DNA of 45,699 bases from assembly GCF_938039245.1 (NCBI RefSeq), contig NZ_CALHVN010000001.1, forward strand, positions 1 to 45,699. The letters are read 5' to 3'. The notes under the pieces are model-generated. The model saw only the letters and a program-made list of their open reading frames with translations, was not told where the DNA came from and made no database searches. This document shows positions 15,607-23,338 of this stretch, one piece after another (within the stretch, counting starts at the first letter, position 1; each line of letters starts with the position of its first letter). A program made the position numbers and the translations under genes. This DNA comes from an uncultured Campylobacter sp. (GTDB lineage: Bacteria > Campylobacterota > Campylobacteria > Campylobacterales > Campylobacteraceae).

Positions 15607-16833
15607 GTGCAAACCTTTTTTAAATTTCTATTCACCCTCGCAGCCTTTGCCGCCATCCTCTTTTATCTTTCGTTTTTGGGAGTTAAATTTGGATCAAGCT
15701 CTATGCCGACGGGTTTTACTATCACGCCGGACACTAAAATAGACCCAAACTCCGAGCTAGCTAAATACGTAACGCAAGAGGAGATAGAGGCGTTTGGATT
15801 TGGAGTTAGAGATATCGTTTGCGATAAAGAGAAAAACGCTACGCTCGTGCCTTTAAGGGCAGCTCTTGATAGAAAAGATACCGATTTCGTAGTTAAATTT
15901 ATAAAAGACAACAACCTAAGCGTAGACGTTAGCATGAGAGACAAAAGAACTCCGCTGATGTACAGCTCTTTTAGAAACGACGTAAATACCTTTAACGCTT
16001 TACTAAATTTAGGAGCCGACATAAGGGCTAAAGATAGATTCGGCTTGTCTTCTATGGCTTATGCTATTATGCTAAACTCCGTTGATACGGCTAGGATTCT
16101 ACTAGAAAAAGGGGTTAAATTTGAAGAGGTAGAGTATGTATCTCCTCATATCCATACTAATAGATATTATGACTCTTCTAGGTTTGATTCTATAATAATA
16201 AACGATGACGATAATATAACCATACGCTACAAATACGATCAGGGGCGTCCAGAGACGGATCTAAACAATCCGCAATGCGTAGAGTCGAGCACTAGATATA
16301 AATCGGATCCGTTTTTCTACGTAGTAAATAGAAATCTGCCTCAGATGGCCGAGCTAATGCTAAGCACGGGGTATAAACCCAGAGAGTTTGAAATGGGTAT
16401 CGGACTAGAAGGTATAAAAGACGAAGAGAAAAACAGGCCGTTAAAGCTAAGCGGCTGGGCATATCTAGGCAACTACGAAAACTACGAGCCCATGCTTGAT
16501 GTCTTTATAAAATACGACCTTCCCAATGCCCCGACTAAGGAACAGTTAAAGGAGGCGTATGAGGTGTGCTATGACAACTATTTGCATTACAAAGGCAACT
16601 GGATAGACGGGTATATGATAAATAACAAAAGACCTTTTTACGTCGATATGGCTATAAAAAATTTAGAAAAATATTGCACCGATCCAAGCGGAACTTTTCA
16701 AGACGCGAGATCGTTTATAGCTTGGGCAAACGAGCAAAACAAAGTGGATGCCATATATAGCATGAGAAGGGCAAACAGATTGTCGTATATCGATAATAGA
16801 ACAAACAATAAGAAACTAAAAATAAATCAATAA
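15607..16833 (+). CDS. Membrane-anchored ankyrin-repeat protein
   Basis: The 408-aa protein has an N-terminal membrane anchor or signal (FFKFLFTLAAFAAILFYLSF, about residues 4-23), so the rest is probably extracytoplasmic. Two ankyrin-type repeats are clear at about 118-178 (RDKRTPLMYSSFRND..., then KDRFGLSSMAYAIMLNSV). The remainder, rich in Tyr, Asp and Asn, has no domain I know. Codon use becomes more AT-rich toward the 3' end, suggesting acquisition. Start GTG at 15607, after AAGGA. Its C-terminal block FQDARSFIAWANEQNK reappears in the broken ORF downstream. Confidence 0.7.
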   Translation: MQTFFKFLFTLAAFAAILFYLSFLGVKFGSSSMPTGFTITPDTKIDPNSELAKYVTQEEIEAFGFGVRDIVCDKEKNATLVPLRAALDRKDTDFVVKFIKDNNLSVDVSMRDKRTPLMYSSFRNDVNTFNALLNLGADIRAKDRFGLSSMAYAIMLNSVDTARILLEKGVKFEEVEYVSPHIHTNRYYDSSRFDSIIINDDDNITIRYKYDQGRPETDLNNPQCVESSTRYKSDPFFYVVNRNLPQMAELMLSTGYKPREFEMGIGLEGIKDEEKNRPLKLSGWAYLGNYENYEPMLDVFIKYDLPNAPTKEQLKEAYEVCYDNYLHYKGNWIDGYMINNKRPFYVDMAIKNLEKYCTDPSGTFQDARSFIAWANEQNKVDAIYSMRRANRLSYIDNRTNNKKLKINQ

Positions 16834-16847
16834 TCAAGGAATAAAGA

Positions 16848-17113
16848 ATGTTAGAATCAAACAACGCAAACCAAAGCCGATAGATCCAAAAATGATAGAA
16901 GAATTTGACAAAGATATAAATTTCTACAAACAACACTGTCCCGACGAAAATGCAACGTTTAAAGACATTAGAACTTTCATAAAATGGGCAAACGAAAGAA
17001 AAAGGCGATATGAGATAGAGGTATTTATAGATAAATACGAAAAAAATCCAAACAAGGTGATTTACATAGATGGCAACCGAAGTAAATCTAGCCCAAGCTC
17101 AAATTTGAAGTAA
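16848..17113 (+). pseudogene. Broken or truncated relative of the ankyrin gene's C-terminus
   Basis: An ATG at 16848 with AAGGA upstream opens a frame that stops after 11 codons (TAG ends 16883). The overlapping frame reads on without a start from 16850 and has an ATG only at 16892. It encodes up to 73 residues after that ATG, including FKDIRTFIKWANERKRR, similar to FQDARSFIAWANEQNK in the gene just upstream. A frameshift near 16850-16880 in a duplicated C-terminal piece explains this best. A genuine 73-aa protein from 16892 is possible, but it has no Shine-Dalgarno. Confidence 0.5.
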
Positions 17114-17332
17114 AATAATCTCGGCGTAAAGGCGAAGCCAAAATATAAATTCGGACGAATGAAATTTGAGCTCGCGGCGGGCGTAAAATTAAATTTAAGC
17201 AGGCGAAATTTGACGAGACCGTCCGTAAATTTTGCCCGTAAAATTTTAAATTTAACAGTCCTTAGTCAAATCTAAAGCCAAATTTTACTCGTCGCCCGGG
17301 CGACAAATCAAATTTACCGCCGAGGCTTAAAT
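17114..17332. other. Gene-free spacer between convergent genes
   Basis: About 220 bp rich in AAATTT words lies between the ankyrin remnant and the M16 protease stop. GTCGCCCGGGCGAC at 17291-17304 is a 14-bp perfect palindrome and could form part of a terminator. I see no ORF. Confidence 0.4.
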
Positions 17333-20176
17333 TTACTTCGCCGCGGCGGGATCATTTACGCTTATCACGACATTTTTCTCGTCCAGATAGAGCTTCGCCG
17401 CGTCTTTTACGTCCTGCTCGGTGAGCGCATTTACCGCGTTTTCGTACTCGTCAAGGCTTAAAATCTCATCGCCGAAAACCAGCTCGCGCATGAGCGCGCG
17501 CGTCCAAAACTCGCCCTGAACGTAGGATTGGCGCATTTTTACGAGCGCAGATTTTTTGAAATTTTGCAGATAGCGCTTGACGTCCGCGCCGCCTTTTAGC
17601 TCGGCGACGTTTGATTTTATCTCGCCTAGCACGGCGTTTACGTTATCAGGCGCAGCCGTAAAACCAAAATGCGCGGTGAAGCTTTTGTACGGGTATTTTG
17701 CGAGATTCATATGCACGCCCAGGCCGTAGACCTGCCCGCGGTCCTCGCGCACGTCCTCGCGCAACATCATCGAAAGCACCGCAGATAGGGCGTTTACGCG
17801 CAGTAACTCCGGGCGCGAATACTTCACGTTTTCGTTTTTCATTATCATCGCGGCGTCGCTTCGCTGCGTGGTTTGGTAGCTTCGCTTAAACTCCCGTTCG
17901 CCCAAAATCGTCCTTACGCCGTCATCTACGAAGTTTTCACGCTGTGTGCGCGCGGGTAAATTTGTAAGATATTTTTGTAAAAGCGGCTCGACCGCAGTCA
18001 AATTTAGATCGCCGACCACGATAAAATCATACGAAGCCGCGTTGGTGAATTTCTCTTTTACTATCTTTTTTACGTCGTTCATCTGCAGCTCGTTTATATC
18101 CGCGGCCTCGAGCGGGTTTGTTCGCGGGTTGTTTTCGTAGAAAAATCTCGCAAATTCGTCGCTAAATTTCCGCTCGGGCAGATTTTTGGTTTTTTCCAGC
18201 TGCTCAAGCTCGTTTATTTTCGTCTTTTTTAGCGCGTTTTCGTCAAATCTAGGCTCGCTAAACTCCAAAAACAGTGCGCGCAAAAGCCACTCAAAGTCCG
18301 CACTCGCCGAGCTTGCGCTGTATCCTTGCGAAAGCTGATCGATAAATTTGCTATAGCTTAGCTGCTTGCCGCTTAGGATTTTAGCCAGATCGTAGTTGCT
18401 AAACTCCCCTACCCCGCTCTCGTTTGAGACCTCTACAGCTAGCGCGCCCTGCTTTGGTTTGGCCAAATTTGACGTGCCGCCGCGGCTAACCGCGCTTAGC
18501 CAGACGACGTCTTTTTTTGTTTTTACCTCCTTAAATGCGACGCGCGCGCCGTTTGGCAGCTCGTAAATATAAAAATCAAGCTTCTCGTTATGCTTTTTCG
18601 AGACGAAATTTTTAGGCTTTAACGCTCCGTAGTCGAAAAGCTCGCTCTTTGCTTGATTTGAAGCTAGCGTATCGTACGGCTTTGCCTCCGCCCAAATTTG
18701 ATCAAATTTAGCCTCGTTTAGCTTCGCTCCTTTGGCGCTAATTACGTTTAAAATTTTTGCGTCGATACCGAGTATCCGCCTAAATTCGGCGTTTACCTCC
18801 TCAAGGCTAATGTCCTCAAGCAGCGCCAAGGTAACGTCGCGCAAGTCCTTGTCGCCTAGCAGCACGCCGCCGATCCTAGTCGTCTCCTCGATATTTGCCG
18901 CGACCGCGCTCGAGCGCTTGTTACCCGCTTGCAGATAGGAGTTTTTGGCCGAGTTTATAAAATCTTTTTTCGCGCTTTCAAAGTCCGCCCGGCTAAAGCC
19001 GAATTTTTCTACGCCCTTTAAAACGCTCGCCAGATCGCTAAGCGCGCCGCTAAAATCATCCTCGACGGCGTTTATCTCAAAGGCGTAAAGCACGTTTTGG
19101 TCTTCGATTATCGGCGAGTAAAATCGCCCGCGCAGGGCTAAATTTCGCTGCTCGTATATCATCGCGACGAGGTCTGAGACGTAGTTGGCAAGCAAATTTT
19201 GCCTGAGCCTTTGGATCTCGCCGTCAAATTTATACTTTTGCGCGAAGATCAAATTTATAGAGTTTAGCCCGATCTCTGCCGAGTCGTAGTTGTTTACGCT
19301 AAAGCCGCTTTTTATAGGGATAGTTTTATCGGGGCTTGCGTAGTCGTTCGTGTTTTTAGCGGAGCTAAAGCTTTGCTTTATCATCTCCTCGATGCGCTTT
19401 TTATCAAAGTCGCCGACTGCGATAAATTTCATAAATCTAGGCTGATAGGTCCTGCCGTAAAAGCCCTTTATCGTCGCTACGTCGACGTTTTTTACGATAT
19501 TCATATCGCCGATGGGCGACCTTTTGGCGTAGATACTATCGCCATAAAGCTCGGGCACGCGGTTTTTGATGTAAAATCTATACGCGGGCGTGTTTCTGGC
19601 GCGCTCTTCTTCGATGATGATACCGCGCTCTTTATCCAGCTCGGCCGCGTCAAAGCTCACGCCGTCGATCCAGTCACGAAAAACGCGAAAAACGTCCTTT
19701 AAATTTTGCTCGTTTACGTGGATTTCTAGCAGATAGCTAGTCTGGTCGTAGCTAGTCTGCGCGTTTAGATCAGCGCCAAATGCCACTCCGAGGCTCTCTA
19801 GCTTTTTAACTAGCTCGTTTTTGTTAAACTCGCGGCTGCCGTTAAACGCCATGTGCTCGGTAAAGTGCGCAAGTCCCAGCTCGTTTTCGCGCTCGTCGGT
19901 CGAGCCGATGTTTACGACTAGGTAAAAATAGGCCGAATTTGCGGGCTGCTTGTTTTCCTTGACGTAGTATTTTAGGCCGTTGGCTAGCTCGCCGCTGATG
20001 ATGGCGGGGTCTTGGGTCAAATTTAGCTTTTGCGAGTTTTTATCGTTCGCCGTCAAATTTAACGCGCTCAAATTTGCGTCCGCCTGCCGCGTTTTAGCTG
20101 ACTCTGCTACCAGTGCTTGTTTAGCAAAAACGCTCGCCGCAAAAACGGCTAGAAATAAAAATAAAATTTTCCTCAT
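17333..20176 (-). CDS. Secreted M16-family zinc protease (PqqL-like)
   Basis: The 947-aa protein has a signal peptide (KILFLFLAVFAASVFA, cleavage after residue 18). The inverted zinc motif of M16 peptidases is H104-F-T-E107-H108 in GLAHFTEHMAFNGS. The third ligand glutamate lies in the ELDKERGIIIEEERAR segment about 76 residues later. The long form has two catalytic-like and two inactive M16 modules, like E. coli PqqL (about 930 aa). It should degrade peptides or small proteins in the periplasm. It is a single gene transcribed toward the ankyrin gene; Shine-Dalgarno AAAGGAC precedes the ATG. Confidence 0.88.
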   Translation of the reverse strand: MRKILFLFLAVFAASVFAKQALVAESAKTRQADANLSALNLTANDKNSQKLNLTQDPAIISGELANGLKYYVKENKQPANSAYFYLVVNIGSTDERENELGLAHFTEHMAFNGSREFNKNELVKKLESLGVAFGADLNAQTSYDQTSYLLEIHVNEQNLKDVFRVFRDWIDGVSFDAAELDKERGIIIEEERARNTPAYRFYIKNRVPELYGDSIYAKRSPIGDMNIVKNVDVATIKGFYGRTYQPRFMKFIAVGDFDKKRIEEMIKQSFSSAKNTNDYASPDKTIPIKSGFSVNNYDSAEIGLNSINLIFAQKYKFDGEIQRLRQNLLANYVSDLVAMIYEQRNLALRGRFYSPIIEDQNVLYAFEINAVEDDFSGALSDLASVLKGVEKFGFSRADFESAKKDFINSAKNSYLQAGNKRSSAVAANIEETTRIGGVLLGDKDLRDVTLALLEDISLEEVNAEFRRILGIDAKILNVISAKGAKLNEAKFDQIWAEAKPYDTLASNQAKSELFDYGALKPKNFVSKKHNEKLDFYIYELPNGARVAFKEVKTKKDVVWLSAVSRGGTSNLAKPKQGALAVEVSNESGVGEFSNYDLAKILSGKQLSYSKFIDQLSQGYSASSASADFEWLLRALFLEFSEPRFDENALKKTKINELEQLEKTKNLPERKFSDEFARFFYENNPRTNPLEAADINELQMNDVKKIVKEKFTNAASYDFIVVGDLNLTAVEPLLQKYLTNLPARTQRENFVDDGVRTILGEREFKRSYQTTQRSDAAMIMKNENVKYSRPELLRVNALSAVLSMMLREDVREDRGQVYGLGVHMNLAKYPYKSFTAHFGFTAAPDNVNAVLGEIKSNVAELKGGADVKRYLQNFKKSALVKMRQSYVQGEFWTRALMRELVFGDEILSLDEYENAVNALTEQDVKDAAKLYLDEKNVVISVNDPAAAK

Positions 20177-20202
20177 CGTCGTCCTTTAAATTTAAAAAGC
20201 CG

Positions 20203-20208
20203 ATTATA
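20203..20208 (-). promoter_or_regulatory. -10 box of the M16 protease promoter
   Basis: TATAAT on the minus strand, 26 nt before the protease ATG. The divergent dapB on the plus strand has its ribosome binding site AAAGGA at 20306-20311. Confidence 0.55.
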
Positions 20209-20318
20209 TAGCGCGATTTTTAATATTTTTGCCCGCGCGCGGCGAAGACGGCGGCCGTGCTAAATTTATTTTTTATAAAATTTATGCTAAATTTAGCCCA
20301 AATTTTAAAGGATAAATT

Positions 20319-21086
20319 TTGGTAAAAATAGGAATCCACGGCGCAAGCGGCAAAATGGGACGCATGATCATAGAGTGCCTAAAAAACGAGCCAAACGCAA
20401 AACTTAGCGCGGCCTATACGATAGAGCCGCTTGATTTTGCGTTGCCCCAGGGCGTCATCCTCACGGACAAATTTGACGAGCTTTTCGCAAACTGCGACGT
20501 CATTATAGATTTTACGATCAAAGAGGGTGCGATAAATCTGCTAAACTACGCCCGCACCGACCCAAAACCGCTAGTCATCGGCACGACGGGTCTTGGCGAG
20601 GACGGCGCAAGCCTGCTAAAGCTAGCAAGCGCGGCGATGCCGATACTTTACGCCACCAATATGAGCCTTGGCGTCGCGGTTTTAAACCGCTTAGCGGCGC
20701 TAGCTTCAAAGGCTTTGCGCGAATTTGACGCCGAGATCGTCGAGCAGCACCACAGGCACAAAAAAGACGCTCCAAGCGGCACTGCGCTAACGCTTGGCGA
20801 GCGCGTAGCGGAGGCTAGAGGGCTAAATCTAAAAGACGTTTTGGTGACCGGTAGAGACGGGCTAGTCGGAGCTCGCAGCAAGGACGAGATCGCGATCCTA
20901 GCGGTGCGAGGCGGCGATGTCGTGGGCAGGCATACGGTCGGATTTTACAACGACGGCGAGTTTATCGAGCTAAATCACACCGCAACTAGCCGCGCGACCT
21001 TTGCTAAAGGCGCGATAAAGGCGGCTATTTGGGTTGCCGGGCAGCAAAGCGGGTTGTACGGGATAGATGATTGTCTTGGGCTGTGA
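20319..21086 (+). CDS. dapB: 4-hydroxy-tetrahydrodipicolinate reductase
   Basis: DapB reduces hydroxy-tetrahydrodipicolinate with NAD(P)H on the route to diaminopimelate and lysine. The nucleotide-binding G8-A-S-G11-K-M-G14 and the catalytic block EQHHRHKKDAPSGTAL (residues 142-157; the HH pair and the PSGT loop) are intact. The 255-aa length is standard. The start is TTG at 20319, 7 nt after AAAGGA. A ~300-bp structured spacer separates it from purF. Confidence 0.94.
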   Translation: MVKIGIHGASGKMGRMIIECLKNEPNAKLSAAYTIEPLDFALPQGVILTDKFDELFANCDVIIDFTIKEGAINLLNYARTDPKPLVIGTTGLGEDGASLLKLASAAMPILYATNMSLGVAVLNRLAALASKALREFDAEIVEQHHRHKKDAPSGTALTLGERVAEARGLNLKDVLVTGRDGLVGARSKDEIAILAVRGGDVVGRHTVGFYNDGEFIELNHTATSRATFAKGAIKAAIWVAGQQSGLYGIDDCLGL

Positions 21087-21123
21087 TAATAAGCGGCTTG
21101 GCTTTTTCTACTTACTTTGCGTT

Positions 21124-21201
21124 GAAATTTAATTTTCAAGTTCGGCAACCCGCGCGGTTAGCCTACGCTTAAAAATTAAATTTCGCCTTAATTAAGCGAA
21201 A
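21124..21201. repeat. Nested palindromes between dapB and purF
   Basis: GAAATTTAATTTT (21124-21136) pairs perfectly with 21172-21184. Between the arms, GGC-a-ACC...GGT-ta-GCC forms an inner stem. A second hairpin follows at 21183-21201 (TTCGC...TTAATTAA...GCGAA). It may end the dapB transcript, but T-runs are weak. Part of the dapB-purF gap of 306 bp. Confidence 0.5.
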
Positions 21202-21235
21202 AATCCTTCGCCTTATCGTTTTACGTTCAAATTTT

Positions 21236-21241
21236 GATAAT
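21236..21241 (+). promoter_or_regulatory. Possible -10 box for purF
   Basis: GATAAT in an AT-rich stretch. Transcription from here would start near 21248, just before structured element B, making the element the purF 5' leader. No clear -35 is visible. Confidence 0.35.
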
Positions 21242-21258
21242 TAAATTTTAGCATGAGA

Positions 21259-21373
21259 GGCAAAGTATCGCGAGATGATTTTTGAGGTTGCGTAGAAATT
21301 CTCGTCCAAGACTAGACATGTAGTCTGTCGCAGGGCGAAAATTTCAAGCTCCGCAAAAAGCACTCGCGAGACG
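21259..21373 (+). ncRNA. Structured repeat element, copy B (purF leader candidate)
   Basis: This is the second copy of the element at 135-249. P1 is 21268-21274 with 21363-21369. P2 is 21280-21286 with 21352-21358, one mismatch. P3 is 21296-21304 with 21336-21344, one C/A mismatch. P4 is 21310-21329, loop ATGTA, one bulge. Compared with copy A, at least nine base pairs change on both sides while pairing is kept. It ends 19 nt before the purF ATG, close to its ribosome binding site (AAAAGGA, 21381-21387). It could be a regulatory leader, a small RNA or a structured dispersed repeat. Confidence 0.6.
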
Positions 21374-21392
21374 CCCCTAAAAAAGGAAAAAA

Positions 21393-22730
21393 ATGTGCGC
21401 GATAGTTGGAGTGATTAATTCTAAAGATGCGGCAAAAACGGCATATTATGCGCTATTTGCCATGCAACACCGAGGCCAGGAAGCAAGCGGCATCAGCGCA
21501 TGCGAAAACGGCCGTATAGAGACCGTCAAAGGCCGCGGGCTAGTTACCGAAGTCTTTGACAAGACGAACCTCGAGAGCCTAAAAGGCGATATGGCGATCG
21601 GCCATAACCGCTACGCCACCGCAGGCAAAAACTCCGCCGCCGATGCCCAGCCCATCGCCGCAAACTACTCGTTAGGCCAAGTCTCTATCGTGCACAACGG
21701 CAACCTCGTAAACAAAGACGAAGTCCGCAACGCGCTAATCGCCGAAGGCGCAATATTTCAGAGCAATATGGATACCGAAAATATCGTGCATCTCATCGCT
21801 AGAAGTCGCAGCGAACATCTACAAGACCGCATCGTAGCGGCGCTAAAACAGATCAAAGGCGCCTACTGCCTACTCATCCAGTCGCGCCATAAAGTCTTTG
21901 CCATCCGCGACCGCTGGGGCGTGAGACCGCTCTCGCTAGGACGCCTAAAAGACGGCGGCTACATCGTAGCTAGCGAGACGTGCGCGTTTGATTTGGTGGG
22001 CGCGACCTTTATCCGCGACGTGGAGCCCGGCGAGATGCTGGTTTTTGAGCAAGGCAAAAGCGAGTTTGAGAGCGTACGCCTTTTTGAGGCAGAGCCTAGA
22101 ATTTGCGCGTTTGAGTATATTTATTTTGCGCGCCCAGATAGCGTCATCGAGGGCAAAAGCGTCTATGAAGTACGCAAAAAAATGGGCGAAACGCTAGCTA
22201 AAAAAAGCAAGATTAGCGCGGACTTCGTCGTGCCGGTACCTGATAGCGGTGTGCCTGCGGCGCTAGGCTACGCAAACGCTAGCGGGATACCGTTTGAGCT
22301 AGCTATCGTGCGCAACCACTACGTCGGCCGCACCTTCATTGAGCCGACGCAAGAGATGCGCAACCTCAAGGTAAAACTCAAGCTAAACCCGATGGCAAGC
22401 CTACTCAAAGGCAAAAGCGTAGTCGTCGTGGACGATAGCATCGTACGCGGCACGACCTCTAAGAAGATCGTCGAACTGCTACGCCACGCGGGAGCGAGAG
22501 AGATACACTTTAAAGTCGCTTGCCCCGAGCTAAAATACCCTGAGCGCTACGGCATCGACACTCCGAGCTTCGAGGAGCTAATCAGCGCAAACAAAACGCC
22601 TAAGGAGGTGTGCGAATTTATCGGCGCGGACAGTCTTGAGTTTTTGGACGTAGATGAGCTAGTTAGCAGTATCGGCAGCGAGCGCAAGTACTCGCTGGTT
22701 AGCTTTGACGGGGATTATTTTATCAAGTAA
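21393..22730 (+). CDS. purF: Amidophosphoribosyltransferase PurF
   Basis: PurF makes phosphoribosylamine from PRPP and glutamine, the first committed step of purine synthesis. The N-terminal nucleophile Cys2 follows Met1 directly (MCAIVGV), so there is no propeptide of the Bacillus kind. The glutaminase domain has GHNRYAT and HNGNLVN. The C-terminal phosphoribosyltransferase domain has the PRPP loop VVVDDSIVRGTTSKK. The 445-aa length is normal. Shine-Dalgarno AAAAGGA precedes the ATG. Confidence 0.95.
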   Translation: MCAIVGVINSKDAAKTAYYALFAMQHRGQEASGISACENGRIETVKGRGLVTEVFDKTNLESLKGDMAIGHNRYATAGKNSAADAQPIAANYSLGQVSIVHNGNLVNKDEVRNALIAEGAIFQSNMDTENIVHLIARSRSEHLQDRIVAALKQIKGAYCLLIQSRHKVFAIRDRWGVRPLSLGRLKDGGYIVASETCAFDLVGATFIRDVEPGEMLVFEQGKSEFESVRLFEAEPRICAFEYIYFARPDSVIEGKSVYEVRKKMGETLAKKSKISADFVVPVPDSGVPAALGYANASGIPFELAIVRNHYVGRTFIEPTQEMRNLKVKLKLNPMASLLKGKSVVVVDDSIVRGTTSKKIVELLRHAGAREIHFKVACPELKYPERYGIDTPSFEELISANKTPKEVCEFIGADSLEFLDVDELVSSIGSERKYSLVSFDGDYFIK

Positions 22731-22758
22731 ATTCGGCATTTGTCGTTTCAAATTTTAT

Positions 22759-22785
22759 TTTGGCGAATTTGAACTCGCCAAATTT
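22759..22785 (+). terminator. Terminator after purF
   Basis: TTTGGCGA and TCGCCAAA (22759-22766 and 22775-22782) form a perfect 8-bp stem with an 8-nt loop, followed by TTT. It lies 28 nt after the purF stop. Confidence 0.55.
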
Positions 22786-22881
22786 GAGCGGCAAAACCCG
22801 CACTTTGAAAATGCGAATTTTTGTTTTTGGCGCTCTTGCCTCAAATTTGGATTTTTGTTGATTTAAATTTGGTAAATTTGT

Positions 22882-22924
22882 ACCCAAAAATCGTAAATTT
22901 AAATTTTAAAATTTGACTTTTGGG
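22882..22924. repeat. Palindromic hairpin upstream of tRNA-Met
   Basis: The arms ACCCAAAAATC and GACTTTTGGGT enclose an AAATTT-rich centre that can itself pair. It lies in the 267-bp spacer between purF and the tRNA. Role unknown. Confidence 0.4.
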
Positions 22925-22978
22925 TGCGCTACTGCGCAAAAATGAAAATATTTTATCAATATATAAGCAAACGTTGAA

Positions 22979-22984
22979 TATAAT
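22979..22984 (+). promoter_or_regulatory. -10 box of the tRNA-Met promoter
   Basis: A perfect TATAAT lies 13 nt before the 5' end of the tRNA. Confidence 0.6.
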
Positions 22985-22997
22985 TGCGAACTTTAAC

Positions 22998-23074
22998 GTC
23001 ACGGTAGCTCAGCTGGTTAGAGCGCTGGTCTCATAAGCCGGAGGTCGGGAGTTCAAGTCTCCCCCGTGACACCA
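22998..23074 (+). tRNA. tRNA-Met (anticodon CAT); prophage attachment site
   Basis: This 77-nt cloverleaf includes an encoded CCA. The acceptor stem is GTCACGG/CCGTGAC with discriminator A. The D-loop is AGCTCAGCTGGTTAGAGC, the anticodon loop reads TCATAAG with CAT, and the T-arm has GTTCAAGTC. The first pair is G-C, so it is not an initiator tRNA; elongator Met is likely, though a CAU-type Ile2 tRNA cannot be excluded. Phage genes begin right after its 3' end, so the 3' half is the probable attB/attL core. Confidence 0.93.
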
Positions 23075-23338
23075 ACGAAAAACCTCTCAAAAATCCCTAA
23101 AATACGACATTTCATCAAATACAATCATCACAAAACGGTTAAGCATAAAAGCTTTAAATTTGTCAAATCGTCAAAGTTTTGACAAAAGATAGGGCACAGT
23201 TTGGGGCACACTAAAACCGCCTATTTTCAAGACCAATCAACAATATCTTTTTGCCGTTAGGGCACACTCAAATTGTTTTTATAAGTCTGTTTTAAACGGA
23301 TTTATAAAAGTAATTAGCCGCGCTACACCGCCAAGGCT
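23075..23338. other. Left prophage end, non-coding
   Basis: This 264-bp stretch has no gene. GGGCACA occurs three times (near 23194, 23206 and 23259), twice directly around AGTTTGGGG. Repeats of this kind near an attachment site could be integrase or excisionase arm sites. The prophage's attachment core should lie in the adjacent tRNA 3' end. Confidence 0.4.
23277..23309 (-). terminator. 33-nt dyad at the prophage left end
   Basis: TTTTATAAGTCTGTTT-T-AAACGGATTTATAAAA is a nearly perfect dyad (two G-T pairs) just beyond the stop of the last phage gene. It is placed to terminate the late transcript, but no T-run follows the minus-strand hairpin. Confidence 0.4.

Noticed and set aside
17114..17332. 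Third copy of the structured element in the spacer after the ankyrin gene
   Set aside because: Short matches (GGCGAAG, GAAATTTGAGCTCG) occur, but the helices do not form and the order of conserved blocks is not kept.
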